64,000 nt of DNA from Planktothrix sp. FACHB-1365. Lineage in GTDB: Bacteria; Cyanobacteriota; Cyanobacteriia; Cyanobacteriales; Microcoleaceae. The stretch covers positions 1 through 64,000 of the forward strand of contig NZ_JACJSC010000004.1 in the NCBI RefSeq assembly GCF_014697575.1, given 5' to 3'. This document shows positions 38,801-47,679 of this stretch, one piece after another. Numbering within the stretch: the first letter of the stretch is position 1; every line of letters starts with the position of its first letter. Made by a program: the position numbers and the translations under genes. The notes below the pieces were generated by a model. It did not search any database. It was not told the DNA's origin and saw only the letters and a program-made list of their open reading frames with translations.

Positions 38801-39195
38801 TGGCGACAACTTCCCATGACAAGACTGCCAAACTATGGAATTTACAGGGAGAGGAATTAATTACCTTCGCCGGTCATTCTGACTGGGTAACGGCGGTGGC
38901 GTTTAGTCCGGGTGGGGAGTTTCTGGCGACGGCTTCCGATGACAATACCATTAAAGTTTGGGATTTACAGGGGAATTTGTTAGCAGATTTTCGGGGATAT
39001 AAGGGCAATTTGTTGGAAGGGGAACCGGATTTTATTGAGTTGGAAAGTTCGGTTAATTGTGTCTGTTTTAGTCCCGATGGGAAACAGATTGTTGCGGGTT
39101 ATGGCGATGGAACAGTGAGGTTTTGGCGGTTTGAGAGTTTGGAGGAATTAATAGCACGGGGGAAGGCGTGGTTAGGAGTTGAGGGGAGGGAATAG
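35860..39195 (+). CDS. AAA_35 NTPase - 14 WD40 repeats (soluble)
   Basis: The 1111-residue protein opens with AAA_35 (about 5-385): LNARQMGKSSL with GKS at 46-48, IVIFLDEID near 133-141 and LRTPFNIGREIDL. A helical linker without any membrane helix follows (about 390-515). From residue 517 there are 14 WD40 blades, mostly AVAFSPGGEYLATAS...KTAKLWNLQGEELITF. The last blade is divergent and preceded by an insertion. The upstream gene ends 46 bp before, with a GGAGG at about 35848 as ribosome site. The protein is a soluble counterpart of the membrane-anchored propeller protein at 9026-12502. Confidence 0.9.
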   Translation: MNFEYQTSGSLEYKHPSYIKRQADDDLYNALKEGQFCYVLNARQMGKSSLQVQILNRLKPEVKCVPIDLTDIGTNSTQDQWYFSLIEQIVRVLELYDLDHEQWWNHRKSISNNLRFYQFIEDVILVHIPNKIVIFLDEIDTTLKLERDLTDNFFALIRSFYNKRSLNPQYKRLTFCLLGVAAASDLIQDSLRTPFNIGREIDLKGFKDEHEAAPLAVGFQHIFEHPQQILAEILNWTGGQPFLTQFFCQLFVKQWQNGECTVEEVANYILENWENLDDQSHFKTIQHRLLEEYHERKNELLDLYQQILLAPDYKISAQDSPDEIKLRLTGLVVKENSHLRVYNPLYANIFNLKWLESQLPQLRPFNQQYQDWLASKRQDTTQLLIGDDLEEALQWAKQQNHLSSVYIDFLNASRDYDRQQLKQAKEKATKIIQLAQKGTKIELAGIQTLRLFDTTTYQPQILRGAIQAGEDLQQLQATWRELVQDYPELLKQTPAASLILTLQQILSHIRQWRQLTCEVWAVAFSPGGEFLATASDDNTAKLWDLQGEELITFTGHSDSVWDVAFSPGGEYLATASDDKTAKLWSLQGEELITFTGHSERLMALAFSPGGEFLATASRDNTAKLWNLQGEELITFAGHSNWVTGVAFSPGGEYLVTASLDNTAKLWNLQGEELITFTDDYCVMGVAFSPGGEYLVTASEDNTAKLWNLQGEELITFTGHSGWVTAVAFSPGGEFLVTASVDKTAKLWNLQGELLITFTGHSDRVRAVAFSPDGDYLATASVDKTAKLWNLHGEPLITFMGHFDWVTAVAFSPGGEFLVTASEDKTAKLWNLHGEPLITFTGHSDTVRGVAFSPGGEYLVTASEDKTAKLWNLQGEELITFTGHSSLVTAVTFSSGGEFLATASHDKTAKLWDLQGKELINLTGHSDWVTAVAFSPGGEYLATASWDNTAKLWNLQGEELITFAGHSNRVWAVAFSPGGEYLATTSHDKTAKLWNLQGEELITFAGHSDWVTAVAFSPGGEFLATASDDNTIKVWDLQGNLLADFRGYKGNLLEGEPDFIELESSVNCVCFSPDGKQIVAGYGDGTVRFWRFESLEELIARGKAWLGVEGRE
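37408..39132 (+). repeat. Fourteen WD40-coding repeats, most nearly identical
   Basis: The 123-bp units share long exact runs (GAATTTACAGGGAGAGGAAT, GCGTTTAGTCCGGGTGGGGA). Variation falls after TGHS (DSV, ERL, NWV, GWV, DRV, DTV, SLV, NRV) and before the D-K/N-T turn (D, R, L, E, V, H, W). Blade 5 has lost the GHS motif and one residue. Confidence 0.9.
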
Positions 39196-39450
39196 GGAAT
39201 TACGAATTACGAATTACGAATAGGCAATGGTAAAATTTATTAGTGGGGATTTTTAGACTTAGCGAGCGAGGACGCTCGCACTACAGGGGATATTTTATAT
39301 TAATGTCAATCATAGATTTAGTTAAGTTGACAGTTTTTTTATCCCTTGAGTTAGTTTAGCATCAGTTTCCTGGGGCGATAACTACCGTTAAAAGATATTT
39401 TAAGCACCCCAGAGGATATCAATTTTTTTTCTGCTAAACTCAGTATACAA
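39196..39450. repeat. Intergenic repeats: heptamer array and a GCGAGC hairpin
   Basis: GAATTAC repeats occupy 39197-39222. At about 39260-39283, GCGAGCGAGGACGCTCGC folds as a short hairpin and resembles a dispersed element. No gene is seen. Confidence 0.75.
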
Positions 39451-40965
39451 TCAGACACTATTTTGAATTTCTTGAATTAATTTAGCATAGGTTTCCGCAG
39501 GGCGATCGCCTAAATGGTCTTCAATTTCCCGTTCTGTTCCCCGATTAAAATCAATGCTAAATAACCCAAACCTGGGGGTATAAGACCCCCATTCATAATT
39601 ATCTGTTAACGACCAGTGCATATATCCCAAAATCGGAATATTTTCCTTTAATAACTGTTGAATTTGACGCAAATGTGCTTCTAAAAATTGACTGCGGCGC
39701 AGTTGGTCAGAACGACGAGTTGCAATACTATTATCCGGTTTTCGACGTAACGCCATGCCATTTTCAGCAATTAAAATGGGGAGGTTATATTCCTGAGCAT
39801 AATATTTACAGAAAAACGATAATCCTTCAGGAAGCACTCGCCAGTCCCACCATTTACTTGTAATTCCGGTCATTAACCAATTTCTAATCCCTTTCGTTTT
39901 AAATTCAAAATCAGAAAAAGACGGTAAACGGAAGGTATGAGCAATAAAGGGATCATAATAATCTATAGCGAGATAATCATAGACTTTTTGGCGAGGAGAA
40001 ACCATTAATTCTTGCCAATAATAGTCTAAATGTTTAATATCAAATGTTCGATGACCAATGCGATTTCCCATCCAACGGGCTAACCGTCCCAATTGATAGG
40101 GAATATCTTTCCGAAAGGGTAAAGAAGCTCGACGTAAAGCGGTTTCTAAATGTTTGGCTTGAGCATAAACATAATTTCTAAGTTCTTTGGGTTTGACTTC
40201 CCGGGTCTGTGCATCTAATAAATCCCAAATCACTTTTTCTGACCAATATAAATCACTACAATAGGTGTTTAAGGTCACAAGGGGTTTGTTCCAACCCTGT
40301 TTTTCATAAATATCATGAATAGTATTATAGGCGCGAATATGGGCTGCTAATAAATGATTATAAGCTTTCCAAACCGCTAGAATTCCCGTAAAATTCCCAG
40401 AGGGAAATTGACCGCTTAAATAGGTGTTTAAAACTAAAATATTGGGTTCATTAATGGTAATATACCAATGAATCGGAGGTTGTTGATAGTAATCGGTTAA
40501 ACGTTGGTTAATATGGGTAACAGTAACGGTTACATAATCAATAAAACAATCTATCGTTTCTGAGGATAACCAAGCATCAATTCCTAACCAAGCAGGATGG
40601 GTAAAGTGATGTAAAGTCACAATAGGTTCTAAGCCATATTGACGACAAGTAGCGATGCGTTCTGTATAGTCATCTAACACCTGAAAATCATAATTGGGGG
40701 CGGGAGAAACTTCCGGGGTTGTTGTGGGTTGAATGCGACTCCATTCTAATCCTAAGCGAAAAGAATTTAAGCCTAATTTTTGACATTGATCAAAATCTTC
40801 CCGGTAGCGCGTCCAAAACTCAGAAGCGTTCCCAGTTCGCATAACTCTGCCTTTTTGTTCACTCTCTGACCAATTATTTTGGGGTTGTCCAACACCATTA
40901 TATCCCCCTTCACTTTGATAACCAGACGTAGCAACGCCCCATAAAAAGTTACTTTGACCAGTCAA
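39451..40965 (-). CDS. Glycoside hydrolase family 1 protein
   Basis: The 504-residue TIM barrel has the acid/base Glu in WYITINEPNI and the nucleophile Glu in PILIAENGMALRR, plus NSFRLGLEWSRI. The start is TTG at 40965, supported by AAGGAG 8 bases upstream. GH1 enzymes are beta-glucosidases/galactosidases, and one plant branch (SFR2) transfers galactose between galactolipids. The gene follows the GT28 gene with 38 bp spacing, suggesting a joint role in glycolipids or another glycoconjugate. No signal peptide is visible, so it is probably cytosolic or membrane-associated. Confidence 0.92.
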   Translation of the reverse strand: MTGQSNFLWGVATSGYQSEGGYNGVGQPQNNWSESEQKGRVMRTGNASEFWTRYREDFDQCQKLGLNSFRLGLEWSRIQPTTTPEVSPAPNYDFQVLDDYTERIATCRQYGLEPIVTLHHFTHPAWLGIDAWLSSETIDCFIDYVTVTVTHINQRLTDYYQQPPIHWYITINEPNILVLNTYLSGQFPSGNFTGILAVWKAYNHLLAAHIRAYNTIHDIYEKQGWNKPLVTLNTYCSDLYWSEKVIWDLLDAQTREVKPKELRNYVYAQAKHLETALRRASLPFRKDIPYQLGRLARWMGNRIGHRTFDIKHLDYYWQELMVSPRQKVYDYLAIDYYDPFIAHTFRLPSFSDFEFKTKGIRNWLMTGITSKWWDWRVLPEGLSFFCKYYAQEYNLPILIAENGMALRRKPDNSIATRRSDQLRRSQFLEAHLRQIQQLLKENIPILGYMHWSLTDNYEWGSYTPRFGLFSIDFNRGTEREIEDHLGDRPAETYAKLIQEIQNSV

Positions 40966-41003
40966 AATAAATACTCCTTTTGGTAATACTGAAATAAAAT
41001 TAA

Positions 41004-42134
41004 TTAATGCTTAGTTTGTGATAAAATATGTTCAGCAATATTAAGAGCCGCACGGGGTTCTCCTAATTCTAACGCAGCCGTTTGCATTTGGGATAAACGT
41101 TCAGAATGGTTTAACAAAAACTTTACACAAGGCGCTACCATTTCCGGTAATCTTAACTGAACTCCCGCACCCGCAGCAACGATTAAATCCGCATTCCATT
41201 CTTCTTGACCGGGAAAGGGATCAACAATAATCATCGGTGTTCCTCGTGCTAACACTTCACTCACAATTAATCCCCCGGCTTTGGTAATCACTAAATCACT
41301 CGCCACCGCTAAATCATCGACATAATCAATTAATCCTAATTTTCGTAATTCTATATCTGGGGTAGAGTCTAATTCGGCTAAGGAATCTAACAATTGTTCA
41401 TTGCGTCCGGCTGCTACAATTAATGTACCCGTTTTCAGGTTATCCATGAGTTGAGAAACCATCAAACGCACCCGTTTATAATGTAACCCGCCTCCAAATA
41501 TTGTAACAACAGGTTTGTTAGTTGGCAGGTCATGACGTTCCCGCATTTCCACTTGAGATTTAGGTTCTAATATCTCCAGTTTAATCGGGATTCCAGTAAC
41601 ATGAAGAATTCCAGGGTCTACCCCCCGTTTAATCATGAAATCAGCCGTTAAATCGTTGGGTAAATAATAACCATCGACTTCTTTATTAATCCAACTACTG
41701 TGAGCAATTACATCAGTAATAACGACATAATGGGGTTTTGAAATCCGTTCTTCCTCTTCTAATAATTGTAACAGACGGCTGGGAATTTGTTGCACACAAA
41801 CAATGGCATCAGGATTCACTTTTTCAATAAAATGCCGCAGCTTTCTAAAAAACACTCGTTCTAATTTAGCCGTAACAATATTTAATTCTAACGACCGTTC
41901 TAAATCTTCTAAATCCGTTCCTTCATAATAAGCGCGATAAATTTGAGGAGCTTTTTCGCTTAATTGTTTATAAATACTCGTAACAGCATTGCGATAAATA
42001 GAACTCGCATAATCTAACGCATCTTCTACGGTAACGGTGACATCAGTGAAATGGGAAAACGCTTGATTTAAGGCTTTAGCAGCACTATTATGTCCAGCCC
42101 CTAAAGACGAGTATAATATCAAAATATGAGTCAT
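41004..42134 (-). CDS. GT28 glycosyltransferase of the MGDG synthase / UgtP type
   Basis: The 376-residue protein begins ILILYSSLGAGHNSAAKALN, the N-terminal signature of monogalactosyldiacylglycerol synthases. It has the acceptor-domain TDVIAHSSWINKEVDGYYLP and the donor-site block ITKAGGLIVSEVLARGTPMI, then PFPGQEEWNADLI. These enzymes add Gal or Glc from a UDP-sugar to diacylglycerol at the membrane. Cyanobacteria normally make MGDG by the unrelated MgdA/MgdE route, so this is an additional activity of unknown acceptor. Confidence 0.85.
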   Translation of the reverse strand: MTHILILYSSLGAGHNSAAKALNQAFSHFTDVTVTVEDALDYASSIYRNAVTSIYKQLSEKAPQIYRAYYEGTDLEDLERSLELNIVTAKLERVFFRKLRHFIEKVNPDAIVCVQQIPSRLLQLLEEEERISKPHYVVITDVIAHSSWINKEVDGYYLPNDLTADFMIKRGVDPGILHVTGIPIKLEILEPKSQVEMRERHDLPTNKPVVTIFGGGLHYKRVRLMVSQLMDNLKTGTLIVAAGRNEQLLDSLAELDSTPDIELRKLGLIDYVDDLAVASDLVITKAGGLIVSEVLARGTPMIIVDPFPGQEEWNADLIVAAGAGVQLRLPEMVAPCVKFLLNHSERLSQMQTAALELGEPRAALNIAEHILSQTKH

Positions 42135-42275
42135 AAGGAATTAAGAATTGTTAAGGATAAATCAATGTTAATTTAACTTGGTATAGACGTTTATATTATA
42201 TCATAATTTTGTATAAAGGGTGTAAAAAAATTATCTATAAAGGGGATAAACAGACAAAAAAATAATGCTTAGGTT

Positions 42276-42307
42276 GTGTAGAGACGTTCCATGGAACGTC
42301 TCTACAC
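42276..42307. repeat. Perfect 32-bp palindrome, GTAGAGACGT family
   Basis: GTGTAGAGACGTTCCATGGA followed by ACGTCTCTACAC lies two bases from the end of pepP, in the gap before the GT28 gene. Confidence 0.9.
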
Positions 42308-42309
42308 TC

Positions 42310-43620
42310 TTATCCTTCCATTGCTTCCACCGACTTAGGAACCCCTGCGGTTAACACCTCATACCCTTCAGAAGTTACTAATACATCATCCTCAATTCTC
42401 ACCCCAATTCCTCGCCAACATTCGGGGACTTCCGGTTGTCCTTCAACAGGTTTAATATGAGGAGAAATATAAAGTCCGGGTTCAATAGTTAAAATTTGTC
42501 CGGGTTGTAAAGGTTGGGGATTTTCACCCCATTGATACACCCCCACATCATGGACATCTAACCCTAACCAATGTCCGGTGCGGTGCATATAAAACGGTTT
42601 ATATTTTTCTTCCTTAATAATCTCCTCAATATCCCCTACTAATAACCCTAAATCCATTAAGCCTTCCACTAAAACCCGCACGGCTGTATCATGAATATTT
42701 TTATAGGGATTTCCAGGTTTAACTTGTTCAATAGCAGCTAATTGCGCCTTTAAAACCAGTTCATAAATAATCTTTTGTTCTGGTGTAAATTTCCCCCCCA
42801 CTGGGAAAGTGCGAGTAATATCTCCATTATAATATTGATAACAACATCCGGCATCAATTAATAATAAATCATTGTCTTGCATTTGACAATTGTTTTCCAC
42901 ATAATGCAAAATACAAGCATTTTTCCCCGACGCAACAATAGAAGGATAGGCAATTGTTCCCCCATTTAAGCCAAAAATATGTTCAATTTCCGCTTGAATT
43001 TCATATTCATATCGTCCGGGTTGAGCAAATTCTAAAGCGTGGTTATGGGCTTTTACCGATATTTCTGTGGCTTTCCGCATTAACTCCAATTCCGCTTCAC
43101 TTTTAATTAAGCGCATGGGATGTAAAATTGTACAAACATCCTCAATTGCAATTGGCCCCGTGCCATGTTTAGGATATACTCTTAATAATTTTTGCCAATG
43201 TTTTAAAATCGTTTCATTGAATTTTTCATCCCGTCCTAAACGATAATAAATCCGTTCGGCTTTTTTTAAATATTGGGGTAATTTTTCATCTAATTCATTA
43301 ATAGGATAAACTTCATCCGCCCCATACAGTTCTTTGGCTTTTTCAACTCCGGTAATATAACCTGACCAAGTTTCTTTTTCCGGGTCTTTCGGTTGCACAA
43401 ATAAAACAAATCGATGTTCTTCATGATGGGGGGCTAAAACTGCAACCGCATTGGGTTCATTAAACCCGGTTAAATAGAAAAAATCACTATCTTGGCGAAA
43501 ATTATATTCAACATCATTGTGCATCACAGCCATCGGTGAACTTCTAAAAATAGCGGTTCCCTGCTTAATATTCGCCATTAATTGTTCCCGTCGTTGCCGA
43601 TATTCTGCTTGAGTTATCAT
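42310..43620 (-). CDS. pepP: Xaa-Pro aminopeptidase (aminopeptidase P)
   Basis: The 436-residue pita-bread peptidase has an N-terminal aminopeptidase P domain (FRQDSDFFYLTGFNEPNAVA) and metal ligands in LLIDAGCCYQYYNGDITRTF (two Asp), HRTGHWLGLDVHDVG (His), LTIEPGLYI and IGVRIEDDVLVT (Glu). It removes N-terminal residues next to proline. The dispersed-repeat array at 43662-43842 lies upstream, so the promoter must be within 40 bp of the start or beyond the array. Confidence 0.95.
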   Translation of the reverse strand: MITQAEYRQRREQLMANIKQGTAIFRSSPMAVMHNDVEYNFRQDSDFFYLTGFNEPNAVAVLAPHHEEHRFVLFVQPKDPEKETWSGYITGVEKAKELYGADEVYPINELDEKLPQYLKKAERIYYRLGRDEKFNETILKHWQKLLRVYPKHGTGPIAIEDVCTILHPMRLIKSEAELELMRKATEISVKAHNHALEFAQPGRYEYEIQAEIEHIFGLNGGTIAYPSIVASGKNACILHYVENNCQMQDNDLLLIDAGCCYQYYNGDITRTFPVGGKFTPEQKIIYELVLKAQLAAIEQVKPGNPYKNIHDTAVRVLVEGLMDLGLLVGDIEEIIKEEKYKPFYMHRTGHWLGLDVHDVGVYQWGENPQPLQPGQILTIEPGLYISPHIKPVEGQPEVPECWRGIGVRIEDDVLVTSEGYEVLTAGVPKSVEAMEG

Positions 43621-43661
43621 CCTTAATATCTCCTACAAATCGTAGTGAGGCGTTCACGCCT

Positions 43662-43842
43662 CAGAAAGAAAGCCCTGAAGGGCTTACTACATTACGTCTC
43701 AGAAAGAAAGCCCTGAAGGGCTTACTACATTACGCCTCGGAAAGAAAGCCCTGAAGGGCTTACTACATCACGCCTCAGAAAGAAAGCCCTGAAGGGCTTA
43801 CTACATTACGCCTCGGAAAGAAAGCCCTGAAGGGCTTACTAC
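43662..43842. repeat. Tandem array of a 38-bp repeat (about 4.8 copies)
   Basis: Units start at 43662, 43700, 43738, 43776 and 43814. Each contains AAGCCCTGAAGGGCTTACTA then CATTACGCCTCAGAAAG-type spacer. The palindromic core is identical to the one in the 30-bp array at 251-390, but the spacer is unrelated. The spacers are near-identical to each other, so this is not a CRISPR array. Confidence 0.92.
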
Positions 43843-43849
43843 GGTTGGA

Positions 43850-43880
43850 TAAAAAACAAGGGTAAGCATTGCTTGACCCT
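43850..43880 (-). terminator. Intrinsic terminator of ftsH
   Basis: Read on the minus strand, AGGGT-C-AAGC-AAT-GCTT-ACCCT forms a stem with one bulge and is followed by TTGTTTTTT, 36 bases after the ftsH stop. Confidence 0.7.
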
Positions 43881-43915
43881 CGTTAATTTTAGGTTAATTT
43901 TGACAGAAATTGAGA

Positions 43916-45799
43916 TTAAAGAACAGCCGCAAACCGTTCTTTTTCAGGAACTTCTGTGTACTCAGCTACAATTTGCCGGAATTCATCGCCATCAATGGTT
44001 TCTTTCTCAATTAAAAGATCCACTAAGCGATCAATCACTTCCCGATTATCTCGAATAATTTGACACGCTTGCTGATAACAATGTTCGGCAATAATCCGAA
44101 TTTGTTCATCAATTCGAGAGGCAATTTCATTAGAATATTCAGTGCGAGTGGCAAAATCTCGACCTAAGAACACTTCCTGCTGAGATTCTAACGACAACGG
44201 CCCTAAATCGGACATTCCGTAACGAGTCACCATCTGGCGGGCCATGCCTGCAACCTGTTGTAAGTCGCCTCCTGCACCCGTCGTCACTTCCGAATCTCCG
44301 AAAATAATATCTTCAGCCGCCCGTCCTCCCAAGGCTCCGCTAATCCGCGCTAGGATTTGAGAACGAGAAATTAACCCTTGATCTTCATCGGGGGTAAACC
44401 AGGTTAACCCCTGAGCTTGACCTCTGGGAATTAAGGTTACTTTCTGTACCGGATCATGGTCTTTAAGTAAGGTTCCGACGATGGCATGACCAATTTCATG
44501 ATAAGCAATTAATCGTTTGCTCTTGCCATCAATTAAGGGGGTTCCCTCCATCCCGGCAATCACCCGATCAACTGCATCATCAATTTCTAACATGGTGATG
44601 CCTTCTTTGCGACGACGGGCGGTTAAAATCGCCGCTTCGTTCAGTAGGTTGGCTAAGTCAGCCCCGGTAAAGCCTGGAGTCCGACGGGCGATGGCTTCTA
44701 AGGAGACTTGCTCAGAAATTTTCTTATTGCGGGCGTGAACTTCCAACACCGCTAAACGACCTTTAATATCCGGCGCGTCAACGGTAATTTGACGGTCAAA
44801 ACGACCCGGACGCAGTAAGGCAGAGTCGAGAACATCAGGACGGTTGGTCGCGGCAATAATAATAATTCCGGTATTGCCTTCAAACCCATCCATTTCGGTT
44901 AATAATTGGTTCAGGGTTTGTTCCCGTTCATCGTTACCCCCACCAATTCCAGCCCCCCGTTGACGACCGACAGCATCAATTTCATCAATAAAAACAATAC
45001 AAGGGGCCGTTTCTTTGGCTTTCTTAAACAGGTCACGAACCCGGGACGCGCCCACCCCAACAAACATTTCCACAAATTCCGAACCGGAGATACTAAAGAA
45101 GGGAACACCCGCTTCCCCGGCGATGGCTTTCGCTAATAAGGTTTTTCCAGTTCCTGGGGGGCCAACTAATAATACCCCTTTGGGAATTCTCGCCCCAACT
45201 GCGGTAAAGCGTTCGGGTTTTTTCAGGAAAGTGACCACTTCTTGTAATTCTTCTTTGGCTTCTTCCACCCCAGCCACATCATCAAATAAGACTCCGGTTT
45301 TGGCTTCCATTTGAAATTTAGCTTTAGACTTGCCAAAATTCATGGCTTGACCAGGGCCACCGGGAACATTATTAGACCGACGGAAGAGGAAGAATAAACC
45401 AGCAATTAATAAAATAGGGAAGATCAAATTTCCTAACAATCCCCATAACGCACCATCATTGCGAGGAGGATGGCTATCAAAACTAATTTGGGAGGCTCTT
45501 AACCGAGCGATTAATTCTGGGGCATTATTGGGTAAGTCCACCCGCAACCGTTGAATGCGGTTATCCAGTTGAGGATCAATGGCATCCACAATGGCTGTGC
45601 GACCGCCATCATACAGTTCTACACTGGTGACACGACCAGCATCCAAGTAATCTAAGAAACGACCATAGCTCATGCGGGTGCTGGCGGTGTTTCTACCCAA
45701 GTCTGCGGGGGCAGTGGCAAAAGCTCCTTGCCAGACAAAAAACCCGATGACCAAGGCGGGTAAAGTCCAAAGAAGTATTGTTTTCCACGACGTCTTCAT
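43916..45799 (-). CDS. ftsH: ATP-dependent zinc metalloprotease FtsH
   Basis: The 627-residue protein has two membrane helices (about 6-26 and 120-142) flanking a periplasmic/lumenal domain. The AAA+ domain has [17 protein letters not shown] and [16 protein letters not shown], with the second region of homology [20 protein letters not shown]. The peptidase motif is HEIGH. In cyanobacteria FtsH hexamers remove damaged D1 and other membrane proteins; which of the usual four paralogues this is cannot be fixed by eye. Confidence 0.97.
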   Translation of the reverse strand: MKTSWKTILLWTLPALVIGFFVWQGAFATAPADLGRNTASTRMSYGRFLDYLDAGRVTSVELYDGGRTAIVDAIDPQLDNRIQRLRVDLPNNAPELIARLRASQISFDSHPPRNDGALWGLLGNLIFPILLIAGLFFLFRRSNNVPGGPGQAMNFGKSKAKFQMEAKTGVLFDDVAGVEEAKEELQEVVTFLKKPERFTAVGARIPKGVLLVGPPGTGKTLLAKAIAGEAGVPFFSISGSEFVEMFVGVGASRVRDLFKKAKETAPCIVFIDEIDAVGRQRGAGIGGGNDEREQTLNQLLTEMDGFEGNTGIIIIAATNRPDVLDSALLRPGRFDRQITVDAPDIKGRLAVLEVHARNKKISEQVSLEAIARRTPGFTGADLANLLNEAAILTARRRKEGITMLEIDDAVDRVIAGMEGTPLIDGKSKRLIAYHEIGHAIVGTLLKDHDPVQKVTLIPRGQAQGLTWFTPDEDQGLISRSQILARISGALGGRAAEDIIFGDSEVTTGAGGDLQQVAGMARQMVTRYGMSDLGPLSLESQQEVFLGRDFATRTEYSNEIASRIDEQIRIIAEHCYQQACQIIRDNREVIDRLVDLLIEKETIDGDEFRQIVAEYTEVPEKERFAAVL

Positions 45800-46372
45800 A
45801 AATTGCGTTGCTCTAGGTTATGGGGTATTGAATGTACAGATGCAGTGCGGGTGGACTGCGATCGCATTTTGTTATTCATAATCTTAACTAAATTTAACTT
45901 AATATTTGGGCATCAAGCAACTCACGAACTTCAATTTGTGCTAGGGGCTCGATAGAGGACGTCAAGACTTAGCCATCCGTTACCCCTTTCGAGATACAAT
46001 AACTCAGGCTAAACCCGCACGATTGACCCAAACCCCAGACCTTCTCTGAAGGGATAGGTGAATTCAAGACTAGAAATCAACCATCCGTGCAGTCATGCAG
46101 CTTTCAAGAAGACTCAAAAGTTAGGTTTAGGTTGCTGAGTCTTTTCTGATTCAGTCAAACGAACAGGTTGTCGTGTTGAGGAAGTCTTTCCCCTGATCAG
46201 GGGGCTGAGAGGGTTTCATCAGAAATGGCTCCCGCTCCTGAGAAGTTCTAAATTGTGCCTGATTTTAGGAGTGGAAATTCCACTTTATATTTATTTGTCA
46301 ACAGGTCAGGGATGAAATTGGCAACAGATAAGGCATTATAAATCTTGAATCTCCGTGAGGTAACGTATTCCG
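45800..46372. other. Long divergent intergenic region between ftsH and the ParM-like gene
   Basis: No gene is visible in 573 bp. Small palindromes occur at 46190-46203 (CCCCTGATCAGGGG) and 46270-46284 (AGTGGAA-A-TTCCACT). A long untranslated leader of the ParM-like gene is possible. Confidence 0.45.
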
Positions 46373-47485
46373 ATGCAAGGTGGTAATAAACAGCCCGGAC
46401 AACCCGCAGCCGCAGCCGCAGCTGCTTCAATGCTGAATCGGCAAACAACGCCGACAAGCGGCAAAAAAACGATTTTAAGTCTTGATTTAGGGCGGACATC
46501 AACGAAAGCCTGTACCAGTCGTAATCCGAATGAAGTCGTTTTCATTCCTTCTAATATCAAAGCCCTAACGGTGGATACCGCTAGAGGCGGTGGCTTTGAG
46601 TCCAAAAATACCGATCCCCTGCTCGATATTTGGGTAGAATATCAAGGCATGGGTTATGCGGTCGGTCAATTGGCGGCTGACTTTGGAGCAGCATTATTTA
46701 AAGATGGTTCCGATTCTCCTTCCAAAGTTGATGATGCTTTAATTAAACTTTTTGCTTGTGTCGGCTACTTCAAGCTACAAGGTGATATTGATGTTGTGCT
46801 AGGGCTGCCCTTCTATTCTCAAGCCCAATTTGAGCAAGAGAAAGAACATATCACTCGGTTACTGAGTGGAAAGCACGGAATGTTTTATCGGGGTGAGCAG
46901 ATCGAAATTACGGTTACTACTGTTCGCGTTATGCCCGAAGGCTATGGCAGCTTGATTTGGCTGGAAGCCCAAGGCGGCCAGAACGTCCCCAATTTTGCCG
47001 ATCTGTCTGTTGCCATTGTGGATGTGGGTCATCAAACCACTGATTTCTTAACGGTTGATCGGTTCCGGTTTGCCAGAGGGGTTTCTCAAAGTGATACCTT
47101 TGCAATGGGTAAATTTTATGAAGAAGTGGCGAGTAAAATTGAAGGGGCCGATAGTCAGTCTCTGTATTTACTCGAAGCCGTTCACAAACCCGCCGGAGAA
47201 CGCTTATATCGTCCTCGTGGAGCAGTCAAACCGTTTAATTTAGATGAGATTATCCCCGACTTACGGAAGAATTTTGCCCGTGATTTATGCGATCGCGTTG
47301 TCCGATGGCTACCTGAACGGGTGACGGATGTTGTTGTCACCGGAGGGGGTGGGGAATTTTTCTGGGAAGACCTGCAACCCCTACTGAAAAACGCAGGTCT
47401 GAGAGCACATTTGGTGCAACCTTCCCGTAAATCTAATGCTTTAGGGCAGTTTGTCTATGGTGAAGCTCAGTTAACCCGACGTTAA
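46373..47485 (+). CDS. ParM/StbA-like bacterial actin
   Basis: After an Ala-rich N-terminal extension (about 1-30) comes an actin-fold ATPase of 370 residues: phosphate-1 motif LSLDLGRTSTKAC, phosphate-2 AIVDVGHQTTDFL and adenosine motif DVVVTGGGGEFFWEDL. Plasmid ParM filaments push DNA apart, but this gene sits among chromosomal genes and is followed 194 bp later by a small ParR-like gene. I recall that a chromosomal ParM/ParR-like pair in multicellular cyanobacteria (CorM/CorR) has been linked to cell shape; this pair could be its homologue. Confidence 0.85.
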   Translation: MQGGNKQPGQPAAAAAAASMLNRQTTPTSGKKTILSLDLGRTSTKACTSRNPNEVVFIPSNIKALTVDTARGGGFESKNTDPLLDIWVEYQGMGYAVGQLAADFGAALFKDGSDSPSKVDDALIKLFACVGYFKLQGDIDVVLGLPFYSQAQFEQEKEHITRLLSGKHGMFYRGEQIEITVTTVRVMPEGYGSLIWLEAQGGQNVPNFADLSVAIVDVGHQTTDFLTVDRFRFARGVSQSDTFAMGKFYEEVASKIEGADSQSLYLLEAVHKPAGERLYRPRGAVKPFNLDEIIPDLRKNFARDLCDRVVRWLPERVTDVVVTGGGGEFFWEDLQPLLKNAGLRAHLVQPSRKSNALGQFVYGEAQLTRR

Positions 47486-47679
47486 TTCCCCTGGTTAAAC
47501 CCGTCCTTGATTCCATTCACATCGCTCAAAATATGGGAAAAGGATGGGTTTAATTTTTTCCAAACCTTCTCAAAATTCTGATACACTAACAAAGGTGGAT
47601 CTGGTTAATTATTTTTTGATCTCAAATTTTCCAGGCTCCAAAATAAATCATGGGATAACAATAGGTCTGGATTTCTATT

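Noticed and set aside
43662-43842. CRISPR array
   Set aside because: The 17-bp spacers are almost the same in every unit.
44517-45314. Several plus-strand ORFs inside ftsH
   Set aside because: They are antisense shadows of a strongly conserved gene.
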